Below are positions 41,303-50,107 of a stretch of DNA of 64,000 bases, piece after piece. The notes below the pieces were generated by a model. That model did no database searches. It saw only the letters and a program-made list of their open reading frames with translations, and was not told where the DNA came from. The translations under genes and the position numbers were made by a program. The stretch is from positions 124,001-188,000 of the forward strand of contig JAEUJN010000043.1 in NCBI GenBank assembly GCA_016794595.1, given 5' to 3'. Origin of the DNA: Kineosporiaceae bacterium (lineage in GTDB: Bacteria > Actinomycetota > Actinomycetes > Actinomycetales > Kineosporiaceae). Each line of letters opens with the position of its first letter. Positions within the stretch are counted from its first letter, which is position 1.

Positions 41303-42649
41303 TCAGATGAGCTCGAAGTAGCGCGAGCGTTCCCAGTCGGTGACCGAGTCCAGGAAGCGGTTCCACTCGAAGCGACCCAGCGTGGAGTGGTGATCCACCA
41401 CGGCGTCCCCGAAGGTGGCCCGGGCGAACGCCGAGCCGGCGAAGGCCTCGACCGCCTCACCGAGCTGATCCGGACCCCCGGACGGCGCGTCGTAAGGGTT
41501 GCCGGTCATCGGGTCCCCCGGGTCGGTCCGCTCGGTCAGGCCCTCACGCACCGAGGCCAACAACGCGGCGAGCACCAGGTAGGGATTGGCGTCCGCACCG
41601 GGCAGCCGGAACTCCATCCGCAGCGAGTCGGGATCGTGGCCGACCACCCGCACCGAGCAGAACCGGTGGTCGATCCCCCAGGTGCGTCCCCAGCCCGCGG
41701 CGTCCTGACCGCGCAGCCGGCGATAGGAGTTCACCGTCGGGGCGTACCAGGCCATCACCTCTCGCGCCCGGGCCAGTGACCCGCCGATCGCGTGCCGCAG
41801 CCGATCCGAGACGTGGTGCGGCGCCCCGTCGTCCCAGAAGATCGGGAGCCCGCCGGAGTCCCGGATCGACAGGTGCACGTGGCTCGAACATCCCGGGCCC
41901 CCGTCGAACGGCTTGGCCATGAACGTCGCCGACAGGCCGGCCCGGGCGGCCATCGAGCGGGTGGCCAACTTGTACAGCGCGTGCCGGTCCGCCATCGCCA
42001 GCGGTTCGCCGTGGCGCAGGGTCGTCTCCCACTGCCCCAGACCCCACTCGCCCTGCGAGGCCTCGATGTCGATCCCGCTGGCCTGCAACCGATTCCGGAC
42101 GTCGGCGAAGAACGGCTCGTACACCTCACCCTCGTAGATCGAGTAGTCGGCCGGGTTCAGGGTGGTCGGTTCGAGGTTGCGGTACCCGGCGAGGCGGCTC
42201 GCCCGCGGGTCGCCGCGATAGAGGTAGAACTCCAGCTCGGTGCCGACCGAGGCCCGCAAACCCGTTGCCTGCCAAGCGGACAGCTCGCGACGCAGCACCG
42301 TGCGCGGCGCCACCGCCGTGGGGGTGCCGTCCGGCTCGACAGCGTCCGCCAGGCAGATCGCCGTCCGGTCGAGCCACGCCGCCCGCCGTAAGGTGGACAG
42401 GTCCGGCATCAGGGCGACGTCCCCGATCCCGGTGTGCATGCCGGTGTAGGTCAACGACCCGTCGGCCAGCAGGGTGGCGTCCTGGCCGATGTCCCAGCCG
42501 AAGACGCAGTTCGACATGTGGACGCCACTGGTCAGTGCCGCACGGAATCCGTCGACCGTGGTTCGCCGGCCCGACAGGCGACCCTGGATGTCGGGAGTGG
42601 CCACGACCACCGTCTCGACGTCGGCGAGTGCCCCGCTGAACGGGTCCAT
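41303..42649 (-). CDS. Glutamine synthetase family protein (gamma-glutamyl-amide ligase type)
   Basis: The 448-residue GS-fold enzyme has glutamates for the metal site in VGTELEFYLYRG (E138, E140), ASQGEWGLGQWE, the HVHLSI histidine after GPGCSS, and the C-terminal RMEFRLPGADANPYL. It lacks the adenylylation region expected of GlnA1. This class includes PuuA and the Streptomyces GlnA3/GlnA4 enzymes, which join glutamate to polyamines or ethanolamine. The adjacent alcohol and aldehyde dehydrogenases fit the gamma-glutamylethanolamide route of GlnA4 best, by inference. GGAGG precedes ATG 42649; the same GGAGGACCCATG context begins the next gene. Confidence 0.85.
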   Translation of the reverse strand: MDPFSGALADVETVVVATPDIQGRLSGRRTTVDGFRAALTSGVHMSNCVFGWDIGQDATLLADGSLTYTGMHTGIGDVALMPDLSTLRRAAWLDRTAICLADAVEPDGTPTAVAPRTVLRRELSAWQATGLRASVGTELEFYLYRGDPRASRLAGYRNLEPTTLNPADYSIYEGEVYEPFFADVRNRLQASGIDIEASQGEWGLGQWETTLRHGEPLAMADRHALYKLATRSMAARAGLSATFMAKPFDGGPGCSSHVHLSIRDSGGLPIFWDDGAPHHVSDRLRHAIGGSLARAREVMAWYAPTVNSYRRLRGQDAAGWGRTWGIDHRFCSVRVVGHDPDSLRMEFRLPGADANPYLVLAALLASVREGLTERTDPGDPMTGNPYDAPSGGPDQLGEAVEAFAGSAFARATFGDAVVDHHSTLGRFEWNRFLDSVTDWERSRYFELI

Positions 42650-42709
42650 GGGTCCTCCGCTGGTCTCCGGGGTGACGATCACCGATCGGGCAGCCCGCCC
42701 GCCGCCGAC

Positions 42710-44224
42710 TCAGATCGGCGCATCGGGATTGTCCACCCCCACGATGCGGTTCCCCCGGAAGAACTCCAGCGCCTCGCCGGCCCCGTGCCCGCCGTACCCG
42801 CTGGTGCCCCAGAAGCTCTGGTGCGAGGCGTCGGTCAGGTCGAGCAGGCTGGTTCCGTTGACCCTGATCTCCCCTCCGCGCAGGTGCGCCCCGAGAGCGA
42901 GCGCCTGCTCGACGTCCGCCCCGAACACGAAACCCGCCAACCCGTCCGTGGTCTGGTTGGCCAGAGCGAGCGCCTCGGCGTCCCCACTCACCCGGTGCAC
43001 GCTCACCACCGGACCGAAGATCTCGGCCTCGGCATGCCCCGGTTCCAGGTCGGTCAGCACCGTCGGGGCCATGAACCACCCCTCGGCGGGCAAGGACACC
43101 TCGGGGATCAGTGCCCGGGCCCCCAGCTCGACCGCGCCGCTGACCTGGTCGGTGAGCAACTCGAGGTGGCGCCGGTAGGCGATCGGACCCATCTGGCTCG
43201 ACGGCTCGGTGCTCGGGCCGATCCGGACCCGGGCCAGCTCGGCCAGCAGGGCCTCGATCAGCTCGTCGTGCAGCGCGGACGGCACGAACACCCGGCCCGG
43301 TCCCTCGCACCACTGGCCGTTCAGCTTGGTCATGCCGGAGGCCAGCGCGGCCGCCGTGCGTGCCAGGTCGGCGTCCGCCCGGATGATCGCCGGGTTGTTC
43401 CCGGCCAGCTCCAGCTGCAGGCGGGTGAAGTTCGCCGCGGCCGAGGCGGCCACCGCCCGGCCGGCCACCGTTCCCCCGGTCATCGCGATCGCCCGCACCC
43501 GCGGGTCACCGACCAACTGGGCCCCGACCCGGCCGTCGCCGTGCACCAGCTGGAAGACCCCGTCGGGCAGTCCCGCCGCCTGCACGGCATCGGCGAACAG
43601 GGTGGAGGTCGAGGGCGCCCACTCGCTCGGCTTGAGGATCACCGGGCAGCCGGCCGCCAGGGCCGCCACGGACTTGCCGATGGCGGTCGGCAGGGACGTG
43701 TTCCACGGACCCACCACCACCGCCGGTCCCCAGGGGTCACGACGCAGGAGCACCCGGCCCGGACCACGACCGGGCAGCTCCCGGACCGTTCCCGCGGTGC
43801 GCAACTCCTCGACCAGCTCCCGGACATGGTGGGCGAAGCCCGCCGCCATCGGGGTGGTGACCCCGATCACGATGCCGGTGTTCAGGGACTCGGTCACCGC
43901 CATCGCACGGCCCCGCGCCTCGAGTTCGTCGGCCAGGCGCAGCAGCACCTCGGCCCGCCCCTCGACCCCCGCATCGGCCCAGGTCCGATCGAGATGGGTG
44001 GAGTGCGCCGTGGCCAGCGCTTGCTCGACCACGTCCGGCGCACTCGCCCGACGAGCGGCCAGCGGCGTCCCGGTGTTCGGATCGTCCAGCGTGCCGTCCA
44101 GCAGCAACCCGGGAACCTGACGCCGTCCGGCCACCAGATCGAGACTCACCGGCAGGGCAGCCCCCGGCCCGCCGAGACCCACGGCGGCATCGCCCGTGCG
44201 TGATGCCGCACTCCCCGAGTTCAC
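42710..44224 (-). CDS. Aldehyde dehydrogenase of the amine/alcohol catabolic cluster
   Basis: An ALDH of 504 residues with the Rossmann block PWNTSLPTAIGKSVAALAAG, cofactor lysine in ILKPSEWAP (K198), general base E272 in LQLELAGNNP and catalytic Cys306 in LNGQWCEGPGR. The first 40 residues are not part of the ALDH fold. The start is GTG 44224. It is first of three leftward genes (ALDH, GS-like, iron-ADH). Its promoter region is shared with the divergent MFS gene, only 100 bp away. It would oxidise the aldehyde made by the iron-ADH. Confidence 0.9.
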   Translation of the reverse strand: MNSGSAASRTGDAAVGLGGPGAALPVSLDLVAGRRQVPGLLLDGTLDDPNTGTPLAARRASAPDVVEQALATAHSTHLDRTWADAGVEGRAEVLLRLADELEARGRAMAVTESLNTGIVIGVTTPMAAGFAHHVRELVEELRTAGTVRELPGRGPGRVLLRRDPWGPAVVVGPWNTSLPTAIGKSVAALAAGCPVILKPSEWAPSTSTLFADAVQAAGLPDGVFQLVHGDGRVGAQLVGDPRVRAIAMTGGTVAGRAVAASAAANFTRLQLELAGNNPAIIRADADLARTAAALASGMTKLNGQWCEGPGRVFVPSALHDELIEALLAELARVRIGPSTEPSSQMGPIAYRRHLELLTDQVSGAVELGARALIPEVSLPAEGWFMAPTVLTDLEPGHAEAEIFGPVVSVHRVSGDAEALALANQTTDGLAGFVFGADVEQALALGAHLRGGEIRVNGTSLLDLTDASHQSFWGTSGYGGHGAGEALEFFRGNRIVGVDNPDAPI

Positions 44225-44311
44225 ACGACCCTCCCGAACGCCTGACCGTCCGTGACCGCCCCCATGATCACGCTCGCTGGCGACTGCGTCCAGTCAGCGT
44301 GGCCGGGTGCG

Positions 44312-44317
44312 TAGCCT
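44312..44317 (+). promoter_or_regulatory. -10 element (TAGCCT) of a leaderless MFS transcript
   Basis: TAGCCT is followed by seven bases and GTG 44325. An inverted repeat GACTG-CGTC-CAGTC (44282-44295) sits about where an operator or -35 region would be. Confidence 0.5.
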
Positions 44318-44324
44318 GGCCAGC

Positions 44325-45626
44325 GTGAACGTGTACGGACGGTTTGTCGATGATCTGCGCATCGTGATGCGCGGACGCGACTTCCGCCGGCTGTTCGCCA
44401 CCAGGCTGTCGTCCCAGTTCGCGGACGGCACGTTCGAGGCGGCGCTGGCCAGCCTGTTCTTCTTCTCTCCCCAGCGAGCGGCAACCGCCGGGGCGATCGC
44501 CGCCGCGTTCGCGGTGGCGATCCTGCCCTACACGCTGGTCGGGCCGTTCGCCGGGGTGGTGCTCGACCGGTGGAGCCGCCGCCAGATCCTGCTGCGGGCC
44601 AACCTGATCCGGGCCGTGGTGGTGATCGCGGTGGCCGCGATGGTCGCGACGGGCCGGATCGGGCTGCCGCTGTACGTCGTGGTGCTGGCCTGCCTGTCGA
44701 TCAACCGGTTCTTCCTGGCCGGGCTCGGCGCGAGCCTGCCGCACGTGGTCGTGCGGGACGAACTGGTCATGGCCAACGCCGTCTCGACCACGTCGGGCAC
44801 CGTGATGGCCCTGGTGGGCGCGGGGGTGGCGGTCGGCGTCCGGAGCCTGCTCGGCTCGGGTGACGGGACCGACGCCGTGATCCTGCTGGTCGCCGCCGGC
44901 TGGTACCTGATCTCGGCCGCGCTGGCCTCGCGCATGCCACCCGGGCTGCTCGGCCCCGATGACGCCGACCGGCGGCCATGGCGGGATGCCGGAGCTGCCG
45001 CGCGCGCCGTCCTCACCGGGCTGGCGCAGGCCGCTGAGCACCTGTGGCACCGCCGGCCGGCGTTCGACGCACTCGCCGTGGTGGCCGGCCAACGCTTCGC
45101 CTACGGCGTGGTCACCGTGGCCATGTTCCTGCTGTGCCGGGCGACGTTCGCCGACCCGGCCGACCCGGACGCCGGGGCGCTGGCCCTGGCCACGGCGTTC
45201 ATGACGTCGGGGGCGGGCTTCTTCGCCGCCGCCGTCATCACCCCGGCGGTGACCCGCCGGATGCGCCTCGAGAGCTGGATCCTCATCTGCTGCCTGGCGG
45301 CCGCTGCCCTGTCGGCCGGATTCGCGCTCTGGCTCACCTACCCGATGGCCCTGGCCGCGGGGTTCGCCCTCGGGATCGCGATGCAGGGCACCAAGATCTG
45401 CGTCGACGCGCTGGTCCAGGGCCACACCGATGACGTCTACCGGGGGCGGGCGATGTCCTTCTACGACCTGCTGTTCAACCTCACCTTCGTGGCCGCGGCG
45501 GGGGCCGCTGCCCCGGTGCTGCCGGACGACGGGTACTCACCCGCGGCGTTCGCGGTCGTGGCGCTGGTCTACCTGGCCACCGGCCTGGCCTATCGGGCGG
45601 CGAGGTGGCGGGTGACCGCCGGGTGA
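44325..45626 (+). CDS. Major facilitator superfamily transporter
   Basis: The 433-residue protein has about twelve helices. The first cytoplasmic loop VVLDRWSRRQILLRANLIRA carries the MFS motif-A pattern (D-R-x-x-R-R). LFATRLSSQFADGTFEAALASLFFFSP is the first helix region. It resembles drug or metabolite exporters, but the cargo is unknown. The frame is open upstream to 44307, but that would translate the -10 element, so GTG 44325 (VNVYGRF) is preferred. It is divergent from the amine cluster and could export or import a related compound. Confidence 0.88.
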   Translation: MNVYGRFVDDLRIVMRGRDFRRLFATRLSSQFADGTFEAALASLFFFSPQRAATAGAIAAAFAVAILPYTLVGPFAGVVLDRWSRRQILLRANLIRAVVVIAVAAMVATGRIGLPLYVVVLACLSINRFFLAGLGASLPHVVVRDELVMANAVSTTSGTVMALVGAGVAVGVRSLLGSGDGTDAVILLVAAGWYLISAALASRMPPGLLGPDDADRRPWRDAGAAARAVLTGLAQAAEHLWHRRPAFDALAVVAGQRFAYGVVTVAMFLLCRATFADPADPDAGALALATAFMTSGAGFFAAAVITPAVTRRMRLESWILICCLAAAALSAGFALWLTYPMALAAGFALGIAMQGTKICVDALVQGHTDDVYRGRAMSFYDLLFNLTFVAAAGAAAPVLPDDGYSPAAFAVVALVYLATGLAYRAARWRVTAG

Positions 45627-45776
45627 CCGCCGGCTTATCGGCCGCTGCTCGGCGGCGGATCAGCCGGTGGGCCGAGAGCGGCACCACGAGATCGACACCG
45701 CAGGACTGTCCTATGCCAGCGTCAAGATTGCGCGGCAGGGCGCTCACCTCCCCCGATCCGTGCCAGAGTCGATGCG

Positions 45777-47483
45777 GTGGACAGGGGGTCGGGGAACCTG
45801 CCGAGCCGCCGCAGCCTGCGCGAGGCCGAGCGGCGCCGCGAGGCTGCTGACCGCGACCCGGACCCCTTCGAGGAGCTGTACCGAGCCGGACACTCGACGG
45901 CCGAGGCGGTGCGTCACCCAGATCCGGACCACCCCGGGGAGCCCCTCGCCGGACCGCCGGTCGTTCGGCAGGACTACCCCAGCCGCCGCAGCCTGCGCAC
46001 CGAGCAGGCCAGGCGATCGCGGTCACGCGGCACCGGACCCGACCGTCCACTGACCCCGCATCCCGGGCGGGCCGTCCCCGCGTCACTGCCCGTCCCGACT
46101 CTGGTTCCCATCCCGCAGCCGAACGGGCCCTCGGCTCCCACGGTCGACCCGTTCCCAGCCGGGTTCCCCGCCGCGTTCCCCGTCCCGGTGCCGACCGGCG
46201 GTGATCATCGCCGGCCGAGCAGCCACACAGGGGATCGGAGCCCGGGGTACCGAACGCGCGATCGCCGCCCGCAGGCGCGCCCGGAGCCGGTTCTCCGGCC
46301 GGCGTCGCCCGCGCCTTTCTGGGCCCGGTTCCGTGAACCCCGGTCAGGGCGCACGCGCCTGGGCAGCGCCACGCGGTGGGAGCTGCTGGGCCTGGGCAGC
46401 GTGGTCGCGGGGGTGGTGGCGCTGGTCGTCGTCCTGGTCTCTCACGGTTGGTTGGCTCGGACGCCGGAACAGACCTTCCTCTCCTCCGCCGACGCCGCAG
46501 CCGCGGCGCCGACGTCGGCCGCCGCATCACCCCAGACCGCGGTGGGCGTCAGATCGTGGCTGTCGGGTGCCGGCGGCCCCCAGGGCATCGGTGCCAACGG
46601 AACCTGGGCCCGCTGGCGCGGGGAGCCGGTGACCATCGGCGGCACCTGGGACAACGGGAACGCCGAGATGGTCGAGATGCACTCGATCTGCCCCGGTGGC
46701 GCCTGGGCCCGCTGGACGGCGGCGCTCGACATCGCGGTGGGCGCGATCGACGTCCGGGCCGGCGAGACCTGGGCCAAGGCCGCCCAGGGCGCCTACGACA
46801 CCCGGTGGCGCACGCACCTGCGCAAGGTCGCCTCGTGCTGGGGTACCCGGGATCCGGCCCTGCTGTACCTGCGGTTCGCCCACGAGATGAACCTGACCGA
46901 CATGCCGTGGCAGGTGAGGGGCGGCGAGGAGGGCGCTTTCGTCGCCGCCCTGACCCGCTACTCCACCCTGCGCTACGAGATCCTCCCCAAGGCCAAGATC
47001 GTTCTCTGCCCCTCGGACGGCACGAGCGGCGGGCTGGGGATCGACATCCACAAGCTGTGGCCGGGCAAGGACTCGGCCGGACGCCAGGTGGTGCAGGTGT
47101 ACGCGGTGGACAGCTACAACAGCTGGGTCGTGATCCGCACAGCGGGCGAGTTCCGCAACAAGATGAGCGCCACCCAGAGCGGCATGCCCCTCGGACTGGA
47201 GGCCCATCGGTTGCTCGCCCAGCAATGGGGGGTGCCGTTCGCGGTCGCGGAATGGGCCGGCAACGGCGATCCGAAGGACGAGGGCAAGGGCGACGACATC
47301 CCGCTGTACCACCAGCTGATGAACGAGTGGTTCCGGGCCAACGCAGGCGACCCACGCAGGCCCCGGCCCGGGCAGTTGCTCTACGAGATCTACTTCAACG
47401 ATCTGGATCAGTTCCGCCTGCTGCCGCAGACCGTGCAGCCGCGATCCGCCCAGCAGTACCGCGATCTGGTCTGGGGGCGATGA
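45777..47483 (+). CDS. Membrane-anchored GH26-like glycoside hydrolase with disordered N-terminus
   Basis: Of 568 residues, the first 200 are disordered and basic, with two PSRRSLR motifs (about 9-15 and 69-75). One membrane helix follows (about 202-222), then an extracytoplasmic catalytic-like domain from about 265. LYLRFAHEMNL (E370) matches the acid/base region of GH26 mannanases, and AVAEWAGNGD (E492) the nucleophile strand, with WDNGN and AVDSYN aromatic residues between. The N-terminus is cytoplasmic and the enzyme faces outside. It may act on a surface polysaccharide; the sugar is unknown. The SRR-LR motif recurs in actinobacterial envelope proteins. GTG 45777 is the start used. Confidence 0.65.
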   Translation: MDRGSGNLPSRRSLREAERRREAADRDPDPFEELYRAGHSTAEAVRHPDPDHPGEPLAGPPVVRQDYPSRRSLRTEQARRSRSRGTGPDRPLTPHPGRAVPASLPVPTLVPIPQPNGPSAPTVDPFPAGFPAAFPVPVPTGGDHRRPSSHTGDRSPGYRTRDRRPQARPEPVLRPASPAPFWARFREPRSGRTRLGSATRWELLGLGSVVAGVVALVVVLVSHGWLARTPEQTFLSSADAAAAAPTSAAASPQTAVGVRSWLSGAGGPQGIGANGTWARWRGEPVTIGGTWDNGNAEMVEMHSICPGGAWARWTAALDIAVGAIDVRAGETWAKAAQGAYDTRWRTHLRKVASCWGTRDPALLYLRFAHEMNLTDMPWQVRGGEEGAFVAALTRYSTLRYEILPKAKIVLCPSDGTSGGLGIDIHKLWPGKDSAGRQVVQVYAVDSYNSWVVIRTAGEFRNKMSATQSGMPLGLEAHRLLAQQWGVPFAVAEWAGNGDPKDEGKGDDIPLYHQLMNEWFRANAGDPRRPRPGQLLYEIYFNDLDQFRLLPQTVQPRSAQQYRDLVWGR

Positions 47484-47573
47484 CCGGCACCGGCTGCCGG
47501 CGGGCCGCGGGAACCCCTGGGCCGCGGGAAACTCCCGTGACACCGCGCGCTCGCGCGTGCTGGGCTGTCAGCC

Positions 47574-48650
47574 GTGCCGTCCACCCTCACGCTCGAGACC
47601 TTCGACCCGCTCGACCCCACCCGGCGTCACCTCGCGCTGGCCCACCTCGCCGTCCGCGAGGCGGCCGGACGTGCCGACCACGGTGATCGATTCCGCCGCT
47701 ACAGCCTGGACGAGCTGCGGGCCGACGCCCGTCCTGCCCGCCAGGACCGCAGCGAGTACGTGACCGCCCTGGTACCGGACGGCGCCGGTGGCGCCCGCGT
47801 CGTGGGCACGGCCGTGCACGTCTTCCCGTTGCTGGACAACCGGAATCAGACCTTCGCCGACGTGTGGGTGCTTCCCACCCATCGGCGGCGGGGCATCGGA
47901 TCGGCGCTGATCGAGCACCTGGTGACCCGCACCCGCACAGGCGGCCGCTCGCTGATCACACTGGAGAGCCTGCGCCTGCTGGACCGGCCCGACGAGGCCT
48001 CGGCCTTCGTCGCCCGCCACGGCTTCCGGGCCGCGCTGACCGACCACCGCAGCGACCTCGACCTCCCGGACGATCCGGCCGAGAAGGAGCCGGCGGTCCG
48101 GACCCTGCTCGCGCCGCTGGACGCCGAGGTGGCCGCCGCCGATCCGGCGTCCGACCACGACCTGGTCACCTACCTCGACGAGATCCCCGAGCGCTGGCTG
48201 GCCGGCCGCGCCGTCCTGGAGGGCCGGATGAGCACCGACGCCCCGCTCGGCGACCTCGAACTCGAGCCGGAGCACTGGGACGGCGAGCGGTTGCTCGAGA
48301 GCCTCGCGCGGCTTCGGGACGCGGGCCGGCGCCTGGTCGAGACCATCGCCGTCCAGCGCTCCAGCGGGCAGGTCGTCGGGTTCACCATGCTCGTCGTGCA
48401 CCCCGACCACGACGGCATCGCCCAGCAGTGGAACACCCTGGTCCTGCCCGAGCACCGGGGGCGCCGGCTGGGGATGTGGATCAAGGCGGCCAACCTGCGG
48501 GCGCTGCTGGCCCACCACCCGGGGGTGCGCCAGATCCGGACCTACAACGCCGAGGTCAACGAGCCGATGCTGCGGGTCAACCGGGCGATGGGCTTTCGCG
48601 CGGTGGCCGAACTGACCGAGTGGCAGCGCCGCCTGACCCCCACCCCCTGA
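47574..48650 (+). CDS. Tandem-GNAT acetyltransferase
   Basis: The 358-residue protein has two GNAT domains. The first has the acetyl-CoA loop VLPTHRRRGIGSALIEHL (about 98-115) and the second NTLVLPEHRGRRLGMWIKAANLRAL (about 283-307) followed by TYNAEVNEPMLRVNRAMGF. Both loops keep the R/Q-x-x-G-x-G/A type pattern, so either could bind acetyl-CoA. The two-domain design recalls MshD, but this branch is generic in actinobacteria and I do not assign a substrate. The GTG start has no ribosome site. Confidence 0.8.
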   Translation: MPSTLTLETFDPLDPTRRHLALAHLAVREAAGRADHGDRFRRYSLDELRADARPARQDRSEYVTALVPDGAGGARVVGTAVHVFPLLDNRNQTFADVWVLPTHRRRGIGSALIEHLVTRTRTGGRSLITLESLRLLDRPDEASAFVARHGFRAALTDHRSDLDLPDDPAEKEPAVRTLLAPLDAEVAAADPASDHDLVTYLDEIPERWLAGRAVLEGRMSTDAPLGDLELEPEHWDGERLLESLARLRDAGRRLVETIAVQRSSGQVVGFTMLVVHPDHDGIAQQWNTLVLPEHRGRRLGMWIKAANLRALLAHHPGVRQIRTYNAEVNEPMLRVNRAMGFRAVAELTEWQRRLTPTP

Positions 48651-48795
48651 TGCGAGCTGACCCGCACCCCTGACCCAACCCCTGACCTCCGGAGCATGGT
48701 CACAAGAGGCAGGGTGGCCGCGAGGATCCGAGGGCCCCACAATGGACCTCTCTCGGGCCGCCTCTCGGCCAGGCCCGTCCGGCATGGTGAGAGGG

Positions 48796-50070
48796 ATGGG
48801 CCAAACAACCACCGAGCTGGTCCTCGTCGTGATCCTGATCGTGGTCAACGCAGTGTTCTCGGGCAGCGAGATGGCCCTGGTCACCCTGCGCGAGAGCCAG
48901 CTCCGGCGGCTCGAGCAGGAGTCGGCGCGCGGACGGCGGCTGGCCCGCCTGGCCCGGGACCCGAATCGGTTCCTGGCCACCATCCAGATCGGGATCACCC
49001 TGGCCGGCTTCCTCGCCTCGGCCGCCGCCGCGGTCTCTCTCGCCGAGCCGCTCGTCGGCCTGCTGTCCTTCGCCGGCGGCGCCGCCGAGGTGATCGCTGT
49101 GGTGCTGGTGACCCTGGTGCTGACCTTCATCACCCTGGTGCTCGGTGAACTGGCCCCCAAACGGGTCGCGATGCAGCGGGCCGAGTCCTGGGCGCTCGCG
49201 GTGACCCGGCTGATCGACGTCACCGCGACGATCTCGCGGCCCGCCGTCTGGTTGGTCGGTCGCGCCTCCGACCTCGTCGTCCGGCTGTTCGGGGTCGACC
49301 CCAACGCCCCCCGCGACGACGTGACCGTCGAGGAGATCCGCGACATGATCGCGGCCCGGCGGGAGTTCTCCGACGAGCAGCGCACCATCATCAGCGGTGC
49401 CTTCGAGATCACCGAACGCACCTTGCGCGAGATCCTGATCCCCCGGGGAGAGGTCATCTCGATCCCCGGGACAGCCTCGATCGAGGAGGCCCTCGGCCTG
49501 CTGGTCGCCAGTGGGCGGTCGCGGATCCCGGTGACCGGGCCGAACGGCTTCGACACCGTGCTGGGCATGGTGCACTTCCTCGACCTGCACGGCCGCACCG
49601 GGCAGGTGGCCGACCACGTCCGTGAGGTGCTCTTCCTGCCGGAGACCCTGCAGGTCTCCGACGCCCTGAGGCAGATGCGCCAGGGCCACCGGCACTTCTC
49701 CGTGGTGGTCGACGAGCACGGCAGCAACGACGGCATCGTCACCATGGAGGACCTGGTCGAGGAGGTCGTCGGGGAGATCTACGACGAGCTCGACCGCGAC
49801 ATCCAGGGAGTGGTGCACGAGCCGGACGGCGGGATGCTGCTGCCGGGCTCGTTTCCCATCCACGACCTGCCCGACCTCGGGGTCGAGCTCGGCCTCGACG
49901 ACGAGCTGCCGTTCACCACGATCAGCGGCCTGATCATGGCCGAGCTACGGCACATCCCCCAGGTGGTGGGCGAGACAGTCCGGATCGGGCCCTACCGCTT
50001 CGAGGTGGTCTCGATCATCGGCAACGCGGTCGAGCGGGTGCGCATCCAGCAACTCGCCCCCACCCCGTGA
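48796..50070 (+). CDS. CNNM/CorC-family hemolysin-like membrane protein
   Basis: A 424-residue protein with an N-terminal DUF21/CNNM membrane domain of four helices (ELVLVVILIVVNAVFSGSEMAL, up to about 190), a pair of CBS domains (about 210-330: REILIPRGEVISIPGTASIEEAL, then EVLFLPETLQVSDALRQM) and a C-terminal CorC_HlyC domain. Family members move or sense Mg2+. ATG 48796 (MGQTTTEL) is chosen as the start of conserved sequence; ATG 48784 is an alternative. The stop codon lies inside the left arm of a perfect hairpin shared with the convergent cca gene. Confidence 0.92.
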   Translation: MGQTTTELVLVVILIVVNAVFSGSEMALVTLRESQLRRLEQESARGRRLARLARDPNRFLATIQIGITLAGFLASAAAAVSLAEPLVGLLSFAGGAAEVIAVVLVTLVLTFITLVLGELAPKRVAMQRAESWALAVTRLIDVTATISRPAVWLVGRASDLVVRLFGVDPNAPRDDVTVEEIRDMIAARREFSDEQRTIISGAFEITERTLREILIPRGEVISIPGTASIEEALGLLVASGRSRIPVTGPNGFDTVLGMVHFLDLHGRTGQVADHVREVLFLPETLQVSDALRQMRQGHRHFSVVVDEHGSNDGIVTMEDLVEEVVGEIYDELDRDIQGVVHEPDGGMLLPGSFPIHDLPDLGVELGLDDELPFTTISGLIMAELRHIPQVVGETVRIGPYRFEVVSIIGNAVERVRIQQLAPTP

Positions 50071-50107
50071 TCATGCACTTTCGACTGTTCGAAAGTGCAT
50101 GATCACG
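50066..50107. terminator. Perfect bidirectional hairpin spanning two stop codons
   Basis: CGTGATCATGCACTTTCGA (50066-50084) and its exact complement (50089-50107) make a 19-bp stem with a four-base loop. The arms contain the stop codon of the CNNM gene (50068-50070) on one side and of the cca gene (50103-50105) on the other. Confidence 0.85.

Noticed and set aside
48651-48712. Possible degenerate fifth copy of the 3'-end palindrome after the double-GNAT gene
   Set aside because: It has CTGATGC and CTCCGGAGCATGG fragments, but no matching arms could be drawn over more than about eight bases.
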